Shown here: in pieces, positions 24,434-33,745 of the stretch | Layout of the letters: the number at the start of each line of letters is the position of its first letter | Numbering within the stretch: position 1 is the first letter of the stretch | From: Paenibacillus uliginis N3/975 | Lineage (GTDB): Bacteria; Bacillota; Bacilli; Paenibacillales; Paenibacillaceae | Length of the DNA: 64,000 nt | Assembly (NCBI RefSeq): GCF_900177425.1 | Contig: NZ_LT840184.1 | Location: 4,070,263-4,134,262 of the forward strand | Direction: 5' to 3' | Translations under genes and position numbers: made by a program | Notes under the pieces: model-generated | Database searches by the model: none | What the model was told of the DNA's origin: nothing | The model's input: the letters and a program-made list of their open reading frames with translations, nothing else

Positions 24434-24799
24434 CTATTTGTACATTACATCGTCTCTCAAGGTTTCGACAGTACTTAGTGCTTGGTTGATATTATCTTCA
24501 TTTACCCCAAAGTGTTTTAACGCATCATGTAAATGTTTCACGATCGCATCAAAGTGTACAGGTTGCAGATTCATGCCAGAGTGTACTTTTGACATGGATT
24601 GCCCTGAATATTGGTTTGGGCCGCCCAGAGCGAAGCTGATGAATTTGGTTTGATGTCGGCGTTGTTTCTCCATGTCCGTGTTGGCAAAAAAGTGGCTGAC
24701 GGTTTCGTCAGCTAAAACGAGTTCGTAAAAATAATCCACAACTTTCCCAATCGTTTCTTCGCCGCCAAGTTTGTCGTAAAGTGCTGTAGTTGAAGCCAT
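24434..24799 (-). CDS. group 1 truncated haemoglobin
   Basis: The protein has 121 residues. LYDKLGGEETIGKVVDYFYE is the typical N terminus; the Tyr in this region corresponds to the B10 position. The proximal histidine is in NLQPVHFDAIVKHL. The glycine motifs GGEE and GGP bend the shortened fold. Known roles of the family: binding oxygen or nitric oxide, and detoxification of nitrosative stress. The frame could be extended upstream, but the start at 24799 has the ribosome binding site GAGGAGGT. A MerR-family regulator lies divergently upstream. Confidence 0.92.
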   Translation of the reverse strand: MASTTALYDKLGGEETIGKVVDYFYELVLADETVSHFFANTDMEKQRRHQTKFISFALGGPNQYSGQSMSKVHSGMNLQPVHFDAIVKHLHDALKHFGVNEDNINQALSTVETLRDDVMYK

Positions 24800-24907
24800 A
24801 GTTACCTCCTCGTTTCTGTCATGAGCATAGACAAAGATAATATTTCCAGTAGCGGATAAAATATACGATTGGCTCCCGCTCAAATTGTCGCTCTGTACAT
24901 CCCAGAC

Positions 24908-24938
24908 TTGAATCTCCAGCCGCCGGAACCTGTATAAT
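24908..24938 (+). promoter_or_regulatory. MerR-type promoter with a 19-base spacer
   Basis: The elements TTGAAT and TATAAT are separated by 19 bases. Long spacers of this sort are characteristic of promoters activated by MerR proteins through DNA distortion. Confidence 0.5.
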
Positions 24939-24959
24939 AATGAATAAGGGGTGATACAG

Positions 24960-25955
24960 TTGCAGTCAAAAGATACCTACACCATTGGGGAAGCCGCAAA
25001 AATGATCGGGTCCACCGTTAAAACCATTCGTTACTATGACGAAATAGAACTGCTCAAGCCATCTAGCCATACCGAAGGCGGGCATCGCCTCTATACAGCG
25101 AAGGACCTCTGGAGGCTGGAGCTCATCTCAACGCTTCGTTATCTGAATTTCAGCATACAAGATATCCGCAATCTGATCTCCGGCGAGACCGGCATTACCG
25201 AAGCACTGGACCTACAGATCGAGGCACTGGAAGTACAGGTTGGGACGCTGAATTCCATGATTTCGATTTTACGTCAGGCTAAACAATACGAGTCAGAATC
25301 GGCCAGCGATGCCGGACAATCACTGCGCTACATCACAGGATTGGTTGATTCGCTGTCGGCAAACGTGGAAAAACGGAAACAATTTGTTTCCGCCAAGATG
25401 GAAGAATCCCGTATCCTGGAAGGAGTACCGCAGGAATGGAGAGTCTCGTTTTTTCATTTTTTCGACAAGTATATTATGAAAGAAAACAAGCTGTCCGCCA
25501 GACAAACGCTTGCCTGGAACGAGCTTCAGGAACTAATCAGTGATCCGGGCTATCTGGCTGATCTTGCTCGCTGCGAGCTTCCCTTCTTCAGCATGGTTCA
25601 CCACCCGCAGGTTCGGGCAGAAGACTGGGTCAGGAAAATGGAGGAGATCCGCATCCGGACCACGACTGCGCTGGAGCAGCAATGGCCTGCGGGCAGCCCG
25701 GCCGTACAAGCCGTCGTCCAGGATTTTGTCATGATGTACGCCAGTTCAGAACAATCCGGTGACGAAGAAGCTTTTTTTCGTAAACAGGCCCGTTATATGC
25801 TAAACTCCGTCACAGAGCGGATTCTGCGCTTCAACAAACTGTGCACAATCCTTAACCCGGAGTCTAGTGTAGTTGTAGACGGCGTCAGCCTGCTGATGGA
25901 TGGGATGCGCCATAGACTAGGGCAATTGGATCGCACACAGACGGAATCGTTGTAG
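24960..25955 (+). CDS. MerR-family transcriptional regulator with a long effector domain
   Basis: The protein has 331 residues. The winged helix is TYTIGEAAKMIGSTVKTIRY followed by YDEIELLKPS, then the dimerisation coiled coil. About 200 further residues with many Trp and acidic residues form an all-helical C-terminal domain (TipAS-like or four-helix type) that may bind a ligand. The start is most likely TTG at 24960, 7 bases after AAGGGG; a GTG three codons upstream sits on the ribosome binding site. TTGAAT, 19 bases, TATAAT lies upstream; the 19-base spacer is typical of MerR-controlled promoters, so self-regulation is likely. Confidence 0.85.
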   Translation: MQSKDTYTIGEAAKMIGSTVKTIRYYDEIELLKPSSHTEGGHRLYTAKDLWRLELISTLRYLNFSIQDIRNLISGETGITEALDLQIEALEVQVGTLNSMISILRQAKQYESESASDAGQSLRYITGLVDSLSANVEKRKQFVSAKMEESRILEGVPQEWRVSFFHFFDKYIMKENKLSARQTLAWNELQELISDPGYLADLARCELPFFSMVHHPQVRAEDWVRKMEEIRIRTTTALEQQWPAGSPAVQAVVQDFVMMYASSEQSGDEEAFFRKQARYMLNSVTERILRFNKLCTILNPESSVVVDGVSLLMDGMRHRLGQLDRTQTESL

Positions 25956-26045
25956 CCGATCACCATCACTGCGGCAGGTCCAGTAGACAAGGTTGCATAT
26001 TGGGCCGTCGCCGCTAAAGTTGAACCAGGCCGGGTATACAAGAGA

Positions 26046-27542
26046 TTACCCTTGTTCCAGCGAGAATTCAGGGTTTTCTCCAACAGAGTGGTCTAGCTTC
26101 TCAAACGGTAGTCCTTTCAGAAAATGATTAAAAAAGTCCAGCGTGTAGTCGTTAACGAGTTCCTGCGTATCGCGCGCATCTACGCCCTGGGCCCATTCAA
26201 GGAGCGGAGAAACGAGCAACAGATCCGAAAAGCTCAGATGTACTGTATTGTTAAGCTTCATCCAGTAGTTTCCGCCTGCCGTTACCGGAGCATACCGGGC
26301 GAATACTTCTTCATAATAGGTTTTGATCACGTCACGGTTCGTACCCATCGCCGCAATCTCTTTATCACTCATACTGGTTGCACCATTCAGCGTATCGTCT
26401 GCACTGATCATCAGAAACGGCTTGCCTACACCTTCCGCCGGAATGCGCTTCTCGCCGTACAACACACCATCCATATTCATGCCTGCCTTGACTCTTGAAT
26501 CGGTCAGCAGCATCTGCACGGCTGTTGCCCCGCCAAAAGAGTGGCCAAACATGCCGATGCGATCCAGGTCCATATGCCCCGTGAACCTTTGATCCGGATC
26601 ATTAGCTGCAAGCTTCTCCACCTCATCCAACACAAACTGGACATCCTTTACCCAACCCTCGTTGAGCACATCCAAGTTATTGAATTTCAGCTTTTCAAAG
26701 CCTTCCTTACCTTGCGATTCAAAATAGGCCACCCGTCCATCCGAAAACACCGATGCCAGGCTGCTGTACGTATGATTAATGCCCACGACGATATAACCAT
26801 TACCGACCAATTGTTCGACTTGGAACGTATTCTGGTTTTCGTATCCATGCAGGCCATGTGAAAAAACAAGTACCGGATACTTGGCTTCCGAGTCGGACAA
26901 TTTCGCCTCCTGTATCGCATGTGTCTTGACATCCCCAAGGTTGGTGAATAGCAGCTTCGGCATTTCCAATACATCATGAAAAGCTTGCTCATACACAGCC
27001 GGATCAGACACGTAAGGCGCCGTTGTTCCTTTGGCATCCTTACTCGTCGGATACCAGATTTGCACCACCAGCTCGCGTTTATCCCCTGTTTCCGGAGTCA
27101 ATACTTCTTCACGGCTGTTATCCGTCCAGTTATAGGTCACCGTCCCGATTCCATAAGGACCTGTCGGCTTCTCAAACGATAAAACCGGGAACAGCAACGG
27201 TAGCCCAAGCGCCACTGCGGCGTATACCAATACCAGCACGGATGATGCAATCATCCGTATGCGGCGCAGCTTCCCGCTTGATGTGCCGGAGCGTCCGTCC
27301 GTCACTTTGGACGATGACTGGTTCCGGGTTTTTACAACCAGAACAATCAACGGGACCAAGGTTAACAGATAACCGGGGATCAGGGGCCAACGTAGTCCCT
27401 CCACCAATCCATGCACAAGCAGGAGTGCAGCGGAGACGGCAAATCCTCCCCAGAGCATCCGCAGGGGCTTGTTCCGCGCCCCTATTAGCCATACAAGCAT
27501 AACCACGTTAAAAATAAGATAAATCCATTCCACAATCCTCAT
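26046..27542 (-). CDS. membrane-anchored alpha/beta hydrolase (PAF-acetylhydrolase-like), copy 1
   Basis: The protein has 498 residues. Four hydrophobic segments occupy about residues 1-75 and 95-120, followed by an extracytoplasmic or cytosolic hydrolase domain. The nucleophile elbow is GMFGHSFGG with Ser in GHSFG; the oxyanion region is LVFSHGLHG, and a late histidine is in NTVHLSFSD. These are marks of the platelet-activating factor acetylhydrolase / dienelactone hydrolase superfamily, which splits esters. It is a paralogue of the broken gene at 28180-29634. The start at 27542 has AGGAGG at 10 bases. Confidence 0.85.
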   Translation of the reverse strand: MRIVEWIYLIFNVVMLVWLIGARNKPLRMLWGGFAVSAALLLVHGLVEGLRWPLIPGYLLTLVPLIVLVVKTRNQSSSKVTDGRSGTSSGKLRRIRMIASSVLVLVYAAVALGLPLLFPVLSFEKPTGPYGIGTVTYNWTDNSREEVLTPETGDKRELVVQIWYPTSKDAKGTTAPYVSDPAVYEQAFHDVLEMPKLLFTNLGDVKTHAIQEAKLSDSEAKYPVLVFSHGLHGYENQNTFQVEQLVGNGYIVVGINHTYSSLASVFSDGRVAYFESQGKEGFEKLKFNNLDVLNEGWVKDVQFVLDEVEKLAANDPDQRFTGHMDLDRIGMFGHSFGGATAVQMLLTDSRVKAGMNMDGVLYGEKRIPAEGVGKPFLMISADDTLNGATSMSDKEIAAMGTNRDVIKTYYEEVFARYAPVTAGGNYWMKLNNTVHLSFSDLLLVSPLLEWAQGVDARDTQELVNDYTLDFFNHFLKGLPFEKLDHSVGENPEFSLEQG

Positions 27543-27681
27543 ATCCTATATGCCTCCTTGTCTGCTGCGTATGAAATAGAAATGCAGCAGCTTCTCTTGC
27601 ACACATAATAAAACCTCCTGTAGCAGGAGATTCAAGGATTATTTTCGGGAAGGATCGCTATTAATCGTTAAATAAGAAATC

Positions 27682-27717
27682 AACCAGCAAAGGTTGCCTG
27701 CGGCAGCCTTGCTGGTT
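27682..27717 (-). terminator. stem-loop after the small MerR regulator
   Basis: AACCAGCAAAGG(TT)GCC and GGC(A)GCCTTGCTGGTT form a long stem; the following T-run on the minus strand is broken (GATTTCTTATTT). Confidence 0.6.
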
Positions 27718-27740
27718 GTAGATGGAAAGCCGGGCGATAT

Positions 27741-28154
27741 TTATTCGCCTTGGGCAGTAGCCGAGTTGGGCATTTTAAGAGCATCTAAATATTCGGAAAT
27801 TTCCTCCTGGGACGTTTCGAGCAGCCCTGACAGCAAGGAATGCAACGATTGCAAGGTTTCCATATTCGCCTCGATTTCCTTAATCTTTTGGCGTACCGTG
27901 TTCTTCAGTAACATCTCTCTTTCTGCATCATGACTAATCATTCGCAGTATATCCCGAATTTCTTTCAGTGAATAGCCTAATAACTTGGCATCTTTAATAA
28001 ATTTAACTTTCGCCAAATAATCCTGGGAGTACAGCCGATAGCCGTTGGCGGCTCGTTCCGGCATCGGCAATATGCCGTTATCTTCGTAATAACGTATCGT
28101 TGCCGTGCTCAATCCGGTCTGCTTGGCCAGCTCCCCTCGTGTCATTCCCGTCAT
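27741..28154 (-). CDS. MerR-family transcriptional regulator
   Basis: The protein has 137 residues. The N-terminal winged helix is MTRGELAKQTGLSTATIRYY with EDNGILPMPER, followed by DYLAKVKFIKDAKLLGYSLK and a coiled coil. There are no cysteine clusters for metal sensing in the visible C terminus. It lies 25 bases after the stop of the broken hydrolase and is probably in the same transcript; it may control that gene or the intact paralogue. Confidence 0.88.
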   Translation of the reverse strand: MTGMTRGELAKQTGLSTATIRYYEDNGILPMPERAANGYRLYSQDYLAKVKFIKDAKLLGYSLKEIRDILRMISHDAEREMLLKNTVRQKIKEIEANMETLQSLHSLLSGLLETSQEEISEYLDALKMPNSATAQGE

Positions 28155-28179
28155 ATGAACCGCCCTCCCATCGAACCAG

Positions 28180-29634
28180 CTATCCTCTTTTTTTCGTATA
28201 GGCCCATCTTATATCAAACTTCACTTCAGGAAAATCAGGAGAAGGCCCGTCCAGCAACGGTTGATTCGTATCACCTTTCAAATACCGGTCAAAAAACGAT
28301 TTTGCATAAGAGCGGTTTATGTCCACAGTATGCACTGGATCAAGGCCGTTAGCAAACAGCGGCGGAGACAGCAGCGCAAGTTCTGTAAAGCTCTGGTGGT
28401 GAAATTGATCGACCGTCAAATAATACGTATCGTTCAGGCTATTTGTCATAATGAATTTCAAATCGCCGACAAACTCATCATAAAATACAGAGACTTTCTC
28501 GGAACTCGGGTCAAAGCTTTTATCCGTGTCCTCAGTCATGATATACATGAAAGGCTGTTTCAGTGCCGTATGCGCGACTGTTCCCCAAGTGGCGCCTTCC
28601 CAGCTCAGGCCTGCCTTGAAGCGGCCATCTGTCGCCAGTGCCTCAGCTGCAGTAGCGCCGCCAAGGGAATGGCCGAAAATACCGACATGATCCAGGTCCA
28701 GCTTGCCAGTCAATCGTTCGTCAGGATCATTTGCATTCCATTGTGTGAGCGTGTCCAGTACGAAGCTGGCATCTGCCGCCCGAATGCCGACCATTCCTGA
28801 ATTAAACTTGTACATTTCAGCCCCAGAGTCTGTCTGAAACCATTCCTTCTACACAATTTCCCTGCCGTCTGGGAACACAATTTTGGCAGCTGTATAGGGA
28901 TGATCCATGCCGACAACAATGAAGCCGTGACTGACAAGCTCTTCGACCGTTGTCATGCTTTGGAAACGGGTGGAGCTATTGCCCGGCGAAAACAACACGA
29001 CCGGATATTTCTTTTCAGCTGTTGAAATGGCCGCATCTTTCACCACATGAGTTGGGATAGCCTTCACATGGCTGAACAATTGTTTTGGAAAGCTGTAAAC
29101 CCCCATGATCGCCTCGCTCAGTTCAGAGGCAAAATGTTCTTTGGGCATCGACTTGGCCGCTTCGGCGTCGACAGGATACCATACATTCACCATCAGCTCG
29201 CGTTTGTCGCCCGGTTCATCGGTTATCGTCTCCTCGCGAGTCTCATCCGTCAGGTGCCGAGAAATCGTGCCGACTGCATATTTACCGGTCGGTTCTGGCA
29301 TGGTGAAGATAGGAAAATAATTGGAAAATAAAACTGAAATGACCGTAACTGCAACGACGACGACCGATAGCGAGCTTTTCTTGAAAACGGACTTTGGTCG
29401 TGGCTCAGCGACAGGCTTGAGCACCCTTATTACAAGAAAAACGGCGATTACGAGCACAACGGCGTAAGTTGGAAAAAGCTGCAGGCGGAACCGGTCCGAC
29501 AGACCATGTAATAAAACGGATATCGCAACCAGCGCCAGCATTGCGATATCCAGACGCGGATTTCGTTTGACAAAAAGCATGGCAAGCGCCACTGCAATAC
29601 TGTTTATAATCAGTAACCAATCCATGATATTCAT
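28180..29634 (-). pseudogene. alpha/beta hydrolase paralogue split by an amber codon, copy 2
   Basis: The first part (266 codons in the longest frame, start best placed at 29634 behind GGAGGT) ends at TAG 28851-28849 after FPDGREIV. Eleven codons later, in the same frame, the sequence continues MYKFNSGMVGIRAADASF to 28180. No frameshift is involved. The second part has the nucleophile elbow GIFGHSLGG and matches copy 1 (26046-27542) along its length, including the membrane segments, the SPGNSS region in place of SHGLHG, and the C-terminal QFHHQSFTE. Repaired length would be about 484 residues. As the catalytic serine lies after the stop, the truncated product would be inactive. Sequencing error is the alternative. 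Confidence 0.82.
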
Positions 29635-29822
29635 TCTGATTACCTCCATCTCTTGTCCCTATCTTTTTTCCAGCTTCTAACCTGGATGTAGGGTAAATAG
29701 ATCAAGCTTAAAGGTTGAAGTTAAGTGCAAGTCAAGCGTAATTTTAGCAGGGAAAATCTTAAATGGGTGTAGTGCAATAGCCAGTATTTACTTTTCCTAA
29801 CCCAATTAACGGTATTTACCGC

Positions 29823-29851
29823 TTGCATACAGAACGTGTGTTCGGTATATA
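29823..29851 (+). promoter_or_regulatory. SOS promoter with embedded LexA box
   Basis: The elements are TTGCAT (29823-29828), a 17-base spacer and TATATA (29846-29851). The spacer contains GAACGTGTGTTC at 29832-29843, which fits the Bacillus LexA/DinR box CGAACRNRYGTTYC except at the outermost bases. Repressor bound here would cover the promoter. Confidence 0.8.
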
Positions 29852-29894
29852 ATAATGAAGAATGTATGAAGAACCGGAGGAGGCCGATGCAGCT

Positions 29895-30257
29895 ATGTCC
29901 ACATCTCCGCTGCAAACCGGGGAAGAGCTCCAAATAGTGAAGGAATGTACAATCCTGCCCATCCTGCTTGATGTCCTGGAGAAGGATATCCGGAGCATGG
30001 AAACATCAGGCCTGACGGATCTTTATATAGGACGCCTGAGGGAGATTCAGAGATCCTCCATGACCAGGCTGAGCCGGCTCAAAAATGACTGCCGAGCGCG
30101 CAGCATCACGATTATGGAAACCCACCGGAAGGAGTATTCGCTGCTGCTCCGTTACCGGTGCCGCGGTTACCAGCATCACATGGAGCTGCAGTGGGATTTT
30201 GTGAGAGCCGACATCGAGCAACGGCTAGCCAAGGCGCTTCACATCAGTCTTGAATAG
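29895..30257 (+). CDS. unknown protein, first gene of an SOS operon
   Basis: The protein has 120 residues, rich in Arg, Leu and Glu, and is likely all-helical, with MTRLSRLKNDCRARSI in the middle and HHMELQWDFVRADIEQRL near the end. The start at 29895 follows GGAGGAGG by about 11 bases. It ends 18 bases before the Y-family polymerase gene under one LexA-boxed promoter, so it is induced by DNA damage. I do not recognise a named family; a helper of the polymerase is possible by context. Confidence 0.7.
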   Translation: MSTSPLQTGEELQIVKECTILPILLDVLEKDIRSMETSGLTDLYIGRLREIQRSSMTRLSRLKNDCRARSITIMETHRKEYSLLLRYRCRGYQHHMELQWDFVRADIEQRLAKALHISLE

Positions 30258-30275
30258 GATAAGGGGTGAAATGAC

Positions 30276-31541
30276 ATGCATAAACGTCAGCAACGTGTCA
30301 TCTTTTTGGCAGACTGCCAATCCTTTTATGCCTCTGTTGAAAAAGCGGCCCACCCCGCTTACAAAAACAAACCGCTCGTCGTATCAGGTGATCCGTCCCG
30401 GCGAAGCGGCATCATTCTAGCCGCCTGCCCCCTGGCTAAGAGTCACGGTGTAACGACGGCTGAAGCCTTATGGCAAGCTCAGCAGAAATGCCCTGATCTC
30501 ATCGTCATGAAACCCCGGATGAGCGCCTATATCCGGTTGTCACTGCAGATCATGACCATCCTGGAGTCGTATTCGGATCTCGTGGAGCCGTTCAGCATTG
30601 ACGAGCAATTCGTTGATGTGACCGCCAGTCTGGCGCATTTCGGATGTTCGCCTGCGGAGCTCGCCCGTCACATCCAGATGAGGGTGCAGGAGGAAACCGG
30701 CATTTACACCCGTGTCGGCATTGGACGAAACAAGATCCTCGCCAAAATGGCCTGTGACAATTTTGCCAAAAAAAACGAAGACGGCATTTACGAATTGAAC
30801 GAACACAATATGGAAGCCCTCTGGTCTTGCTCTGTCCACAAAATGTTCGGTGTCGGCTCCAAAACGACACGCCATTTGGCCCGCCTTGGCATTCATACCA
30901 TTGGCGAGCTGGCCCACACTCCTCTTGGAGAACTCAAGCGGAAGATGAAACGTTACATGAAAAAAAACTGCGACATCTGGAGCGAGGTACTATGGCGAAC
31001 GGCGAACGGCTATGACGACTCCCCTGTCACCCCGGACGCTTTTGAGCAGCAAAAAGGAATTGGACGGCAGACCACACTGCCTGTCGATTATGACAGCCGC
31101 GAGGATATCGATGTCATATTAAATGAACTGTCCATGCTGATCTGTGCGCGGGCCCGCGCCAAGGGCTATATGGGCAATGTGGTTCAAGCCGGTGCGCAGG
31201 GCGCTGACTTTGACCACCCGGTGGGGTTTTCTCGTCAGGTAAAACTCCCGGATCCGACTCATCTCTCGCGCGAGGTATACGCTGTAGCGAAGCAGCTGTT
31301 CGATACTCACTGGAATGGAGGGCCGGTGCGGAAAATTTGGCTCTCTCTGGGCGAACTGCAGAGCGATGACGTCTACCAGCTTTCCCTGTTCGGAGACCGG
31401 GAAAGACTGATGCATCTGGAGCACACGATGGATGAAATACGGGAAGTATACGGACCTGCCTCGGTTTACTTCGGTTCCTCCTTGAAAAACACCAGTCAGC
31501 TAAAGTTTCTTAACACGAAGATCGGAGGTCACTACAAATGA
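30276..31541 (+). CDS. uvrX: Y-family DNA polymerase, UvrX/DinB-like
   Basis: The protein has 421 residues, as usual for UvrX/YqjW proteins. The catalytic motifs are IFLADCQSFYASVEKA (first metal Asp), the SFIDEQ-equivalent PFSIDEQFVDV, and the helix-hairpin-helix region MFGVGSKTTRHLARLGI. ILAACPLAKSHGV and IGRNKILAKMACD are also typical. Known role: error-prone synthesis across damaged DNA. It is in an SOS operon and overlaps the following YolD-like gene by 4 bases. Confidence 0.92.
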   Translation: MHKRQQRVIFLADCQSFYASVEKAAHPAYKNKPLVVSGDPSRRSGIILAACPLAKSHGVTTAEALWQAQQKCPDLIVMKPRMSAYIRLSLQIMTILESYSDLVEPFSIDEQFVDVTASLAHFGCSPAELARHIQMRVQEETGIYTRVGIGRNKILAKMACDNFAKKNEDGIYELNEHNMEALWSCSVHKMFGVGSKTTRHLARLGIHTIGELAHTPLGELKRKMKRYMKKNCDIWSEVLWRTANGYDDSPVTPDAFEQQKGIGRQTTLPVDYDSREDIDVILNELSMLICARARAKGYMGNVVQAGAQGADFDHPVGFSRQVKLPDPTHLSREVYAVAKQLFDTHWNGGPVRKIWLSLGELQSDDVYQLSLFGDRERLMHLEHTMDEIREVYGPASVYFGSSLKNTSQLKFLNTKIGGHYK

Positions 31542-31870
31542 AGAAACTGACGGGCAATGGACTATGGGAGTCCAGCCGGATGATGTTGTTTGAGCATCGT
31601 GACGCTATTTTAGCCAAACAGGAACAAAAGCATAAGCAGGAGCATCCTTTTCTCGATGAGCAGCAGGTGGAATGGATCGCTGAAAAGTTGAGCCTAGCCT
31701 ACCATAACAAAGGGGCTGTACAACTTCAGGTATTCGGGGAATACGGGGATTACAACGTGACCGGCATGGTTGATCGCATTGATAGCTTCAAACAACGTAT
31801 TTGCATTCAGGGCTCATGGATACCGCTTTGTGATATTTTGGAGGCAGCAGATACAGAGCTTCCTTCCTGA
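31538..31870 (+). CDS. YolD-like family protein
   Basis: The protein has 110 residues. It contains the YolD pattern of a short N-terminal helix (MLFEHRDAILAKQEQ) and a beta-rich C terminus (VTGMVDRIDSFKQRICIQG, then WIPLCDILEA). YolD-like proteins sit next to UvrX-type polymerases in Bacillales and phages and are thought to be functional counterparts of UmuD. The ATGA overlap with uvrX shows translational coupling. Confidence 0.88.
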   Translation: MKKLTGNGLWESSRMMLFEHRDAILAKQEQKHKQEHPFLDEQQVEWIAEKLSLAYHNKGAVQLQVFGEYGDYNVTGMVDRIDSFKQRICIQGSWIPLCDILEAADTELPS

Positions 31871-31950
31871 TCTGTTTCTGGTAATGGATCACGCTCATAT
31901 ACGAGATAAGGTTGCAATTCACTCCGAAGTTTATGTTTTTACCTATCTCT

Positions 31951-32003
31951 AAAAAAAGCCAGAGAATCTCCCTGAATTACAGGGGAAATTCTCTGGCTTT
32001 TTT
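31951..32003. terminator. bidirectional terminator between yolD and the purine permease
   Basis: AAAAAAAGCCAGAGAAT(C)TCCC and GGGGAAATTCTCTGGCTTTTTT form a long stem with A and T runs on both sides, serving both convergent genes. Confidence 0.9.
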
Positions 32004-32021
32004 CGTTTCACATACCCATGA

Positions 32022-33323
32022 TTAATGGGGAACAAACACAAGCTGCAGTACAAACAATACGGCAAAAATGTACATCAGCGGGTGCACCGCGCGGAATTTA
32101 CCTTTAACCACTTTCATCAGCGGATAAGAGATAAAGCCAAGCGCGATACCTGTCGCAATACTCGATGTGAGTGGCATCGTCAGAATGACGAGAAATGCAG
32201 GGAACGCTTCATCGAAGTCGTCCCATTTAATGCTTCGGACATTGCTCAGCATCAGGCATCCAACCACAATCAGTGAAGGTGCCGTAATCGCAGACAAGCC
32301 GGATACTGCTCCAACGAGCGGTCCGAAAAACGCCGCAATAGCAAACAGCACTGCAACGACAACCGCCGTCAGTCCTGTCCGACCGCCAGCGCCCACACCG
32401 GCCGCAGATTCGACATAAGCGGTCGTAGGGCTCGTACCGACCATGGATCCGGCAACGGTTGCGATGGAATCAGAAAACATGGCACGCTCGGAACGCGGCA
32501 GCTTGTTATCCTTCATCAGGCCCGCCTGTTCAGCTACGCCGACCACTGTACCCGTTGTATCAAACAGGGTCACTAGCAGGAAGGAAAAGACGACCGCATA
32601 CAAACTGTTGGAAATAACATTACCTGCGGCCTCAATTGGATTCCAGACCAAGATCCCCTCAGGGAGCGAAGGTACAGACATAATTCCGTTTGAAAAGGAT
32701 AACATATCCGCAAAATAAGCGATAATACCAGTAATGATCATCCCGATAAACAAGGCTCCCTTAATATCTCGGGACAACAGAATCAAGGTTATCCCAAGGC
32801 CAACCAACGCGAGCACAACCGAAGGATGGTGCAGATCACCCAGTGCTACCAGATTGTCCGGGTGAGCTGTGACGATCCCGCTCATCCGCAAGCCGATAAA
32901 AGCGATAAACAAGCCGATTCCCGCCGTAATGGCATGTTTTAAATTCGGCGGGATCATTTCGATCAACCGACTGCGCAGTGTGGTCATCGACAACAGTAGA
33001 AACAGGATCCCTGCGATAAATACAGCCGAGAAAGCTTCAATATAGGACAAATTGGCATGCCCTTGAACAACAGAATATGTAAAATACGCGTTGAGCCCCA
33101 TACCTGGCGCTACAGCGATCGGATAACGGGCTACTAGGCCCATCAGCAGGGTACCGATCACCGCGGCTATAACGGTTGCGGTAAAGCTCTGCTCAAATGG
33201 AACACCTGCTCCGGACAAGATCAGCGGGTTTACCACCATAATGTACGCCATGGTAAAAAACGTGGTCGCTCCTGCAATGACTTCTGTTTTGACCGAAGTC
33301 CCATTGGCTTTTAAATCAAACAC
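32022..33323 (-). CDS. NCS2-family purine permease (adenine/guanine/hypoxanthine)
   Basis: The protein has 433 residues with about twelve to fourteen membrane segments. The sequence begins FDLKANGTSVKTEVIAGATT and has MGLNAYFTYSVV and the conserved block TTAYVESAAGVGAGGRTG, typical of PbuG/PbuO/GhxP proton symporters. GTG at 33323 is the start, 6 bases after GGAGG; an upstream ATG has no ribosome binding site. A minus-strand promoter (TTGGCG, 18 bases, TATAAT at 33410-33381) precedes it. No purine riboswitch is visible in the short leader. Confidence 0.92.
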   Translation of the reverse strand: MFDLKANGTSVKTEVIAGATTFFTMAYIMVVNPLILSGAGVPFEQSFTATVIAAVIGTLLMGLVARYPIAVAPGMGLNAYFTYSVVQGHANLSYIEAFSAVFIAGILFLLLSMTTLRSRLIEMIPPNLKHAITAGIGLFIAFIGLRMSGIVTAHPDNLVALGDLHHPSVVLALVGLGITLILLSRDIKGALFIGMIITGIIAYFADMLSFSNGIMSVPSLPEGILVWNPIEAAGNVISNSLYAVVFSFLLVTLFDTTGTVVGVAEQAGLMKDNKLPRSERAMFSDSIATVAGSMVGTSPTTAYVESAAGVGAGGRTGLTAVVVAVLFAIAAFFGPLVGAVSGLSAITAPSLIVVGCLMLSNVRSIKWDDFDEAFPAFLVILTMPLTSSIATGIALGFISYPLMKVVKGKFRAVHPLMYIFAVLFVLQLVFVPH

Positions 33324-33380
33324 TTGATTGCCTCCATTTCTGATGTTGAAAATCACGTGATGCAAAAAACACACCTAACT

Positions 33381-33410
33381 ATTATAGGTGACAATTTCAT
33401 TTTTCGCCAA
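33381..33410 (-). promoter_or_regulatory. promoter of the purine permease gene
   Basis: On the minus strand TTGGCG, an 18-base spacer and TATAAT, ending 58 bases before the GTG start. Confidence 0.6.
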
Positions 33411-33441
33411 CATTAACTACGTGTATACTTTAGATTAAGCG

Positions 33442-33685
33442 AGCTATATAAGATGAACTAAAGAAATAGAAAAACTTCAACGGAGAAGGCGGAATTATTT
33501 TGGAGAAACGAAGTGTTCGCCTAAAAGCTTTCCACAGGAAAGCTCGCTTCGGAAGCATGAGCTGTCCCCCGGATTTCAACGTTATATGAATACATAAAAA
33601 AATCTGGGGGCAAGAGCCGATCGGAAGAATAATCCGCATTCGTAGTGATGCTTAGGCTAAGAATCTTTAATTCAATCTATATAGT
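33442..33685. repeat. MITE-like repeat, copy 1 (244 bp, terminal inverted repeats)
   Basis: The left end AGCTATATAAGATGAACTAAAG and the reverse complement of the right end (ACTATATAGATTGAATTAAAG) match as terminal repeats of about 21 bases. Inside are stems CCCCCAGATTT / AAATC(C)GGGGG and GAAGCGAGCTTTCC / GGAAAGCTTTT. A copy in opposite orientation lies at 63295-63520. No transposase frame is present. Confidence 0.75.
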
Positions 33686-33745
33686 ACGAGATTTTTAATT
33701 TTCACAATGCGACTATTATCATTGTGCCTGAAGGAGGCGAATTGT

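Noticed and set aside
33324..33440. Purine riboswitch before the purine permease
   Set aside because: The leader after the promoter is too short and does not contain the paired loops of the purine aptamer.
33430..33639. Protein-coding frame similar to one at 63322-63579
   Set aside because: The similarity is explained by the inverted nucleotide repeat; neither frame has a convincing start signal and the stems explain the conservation.
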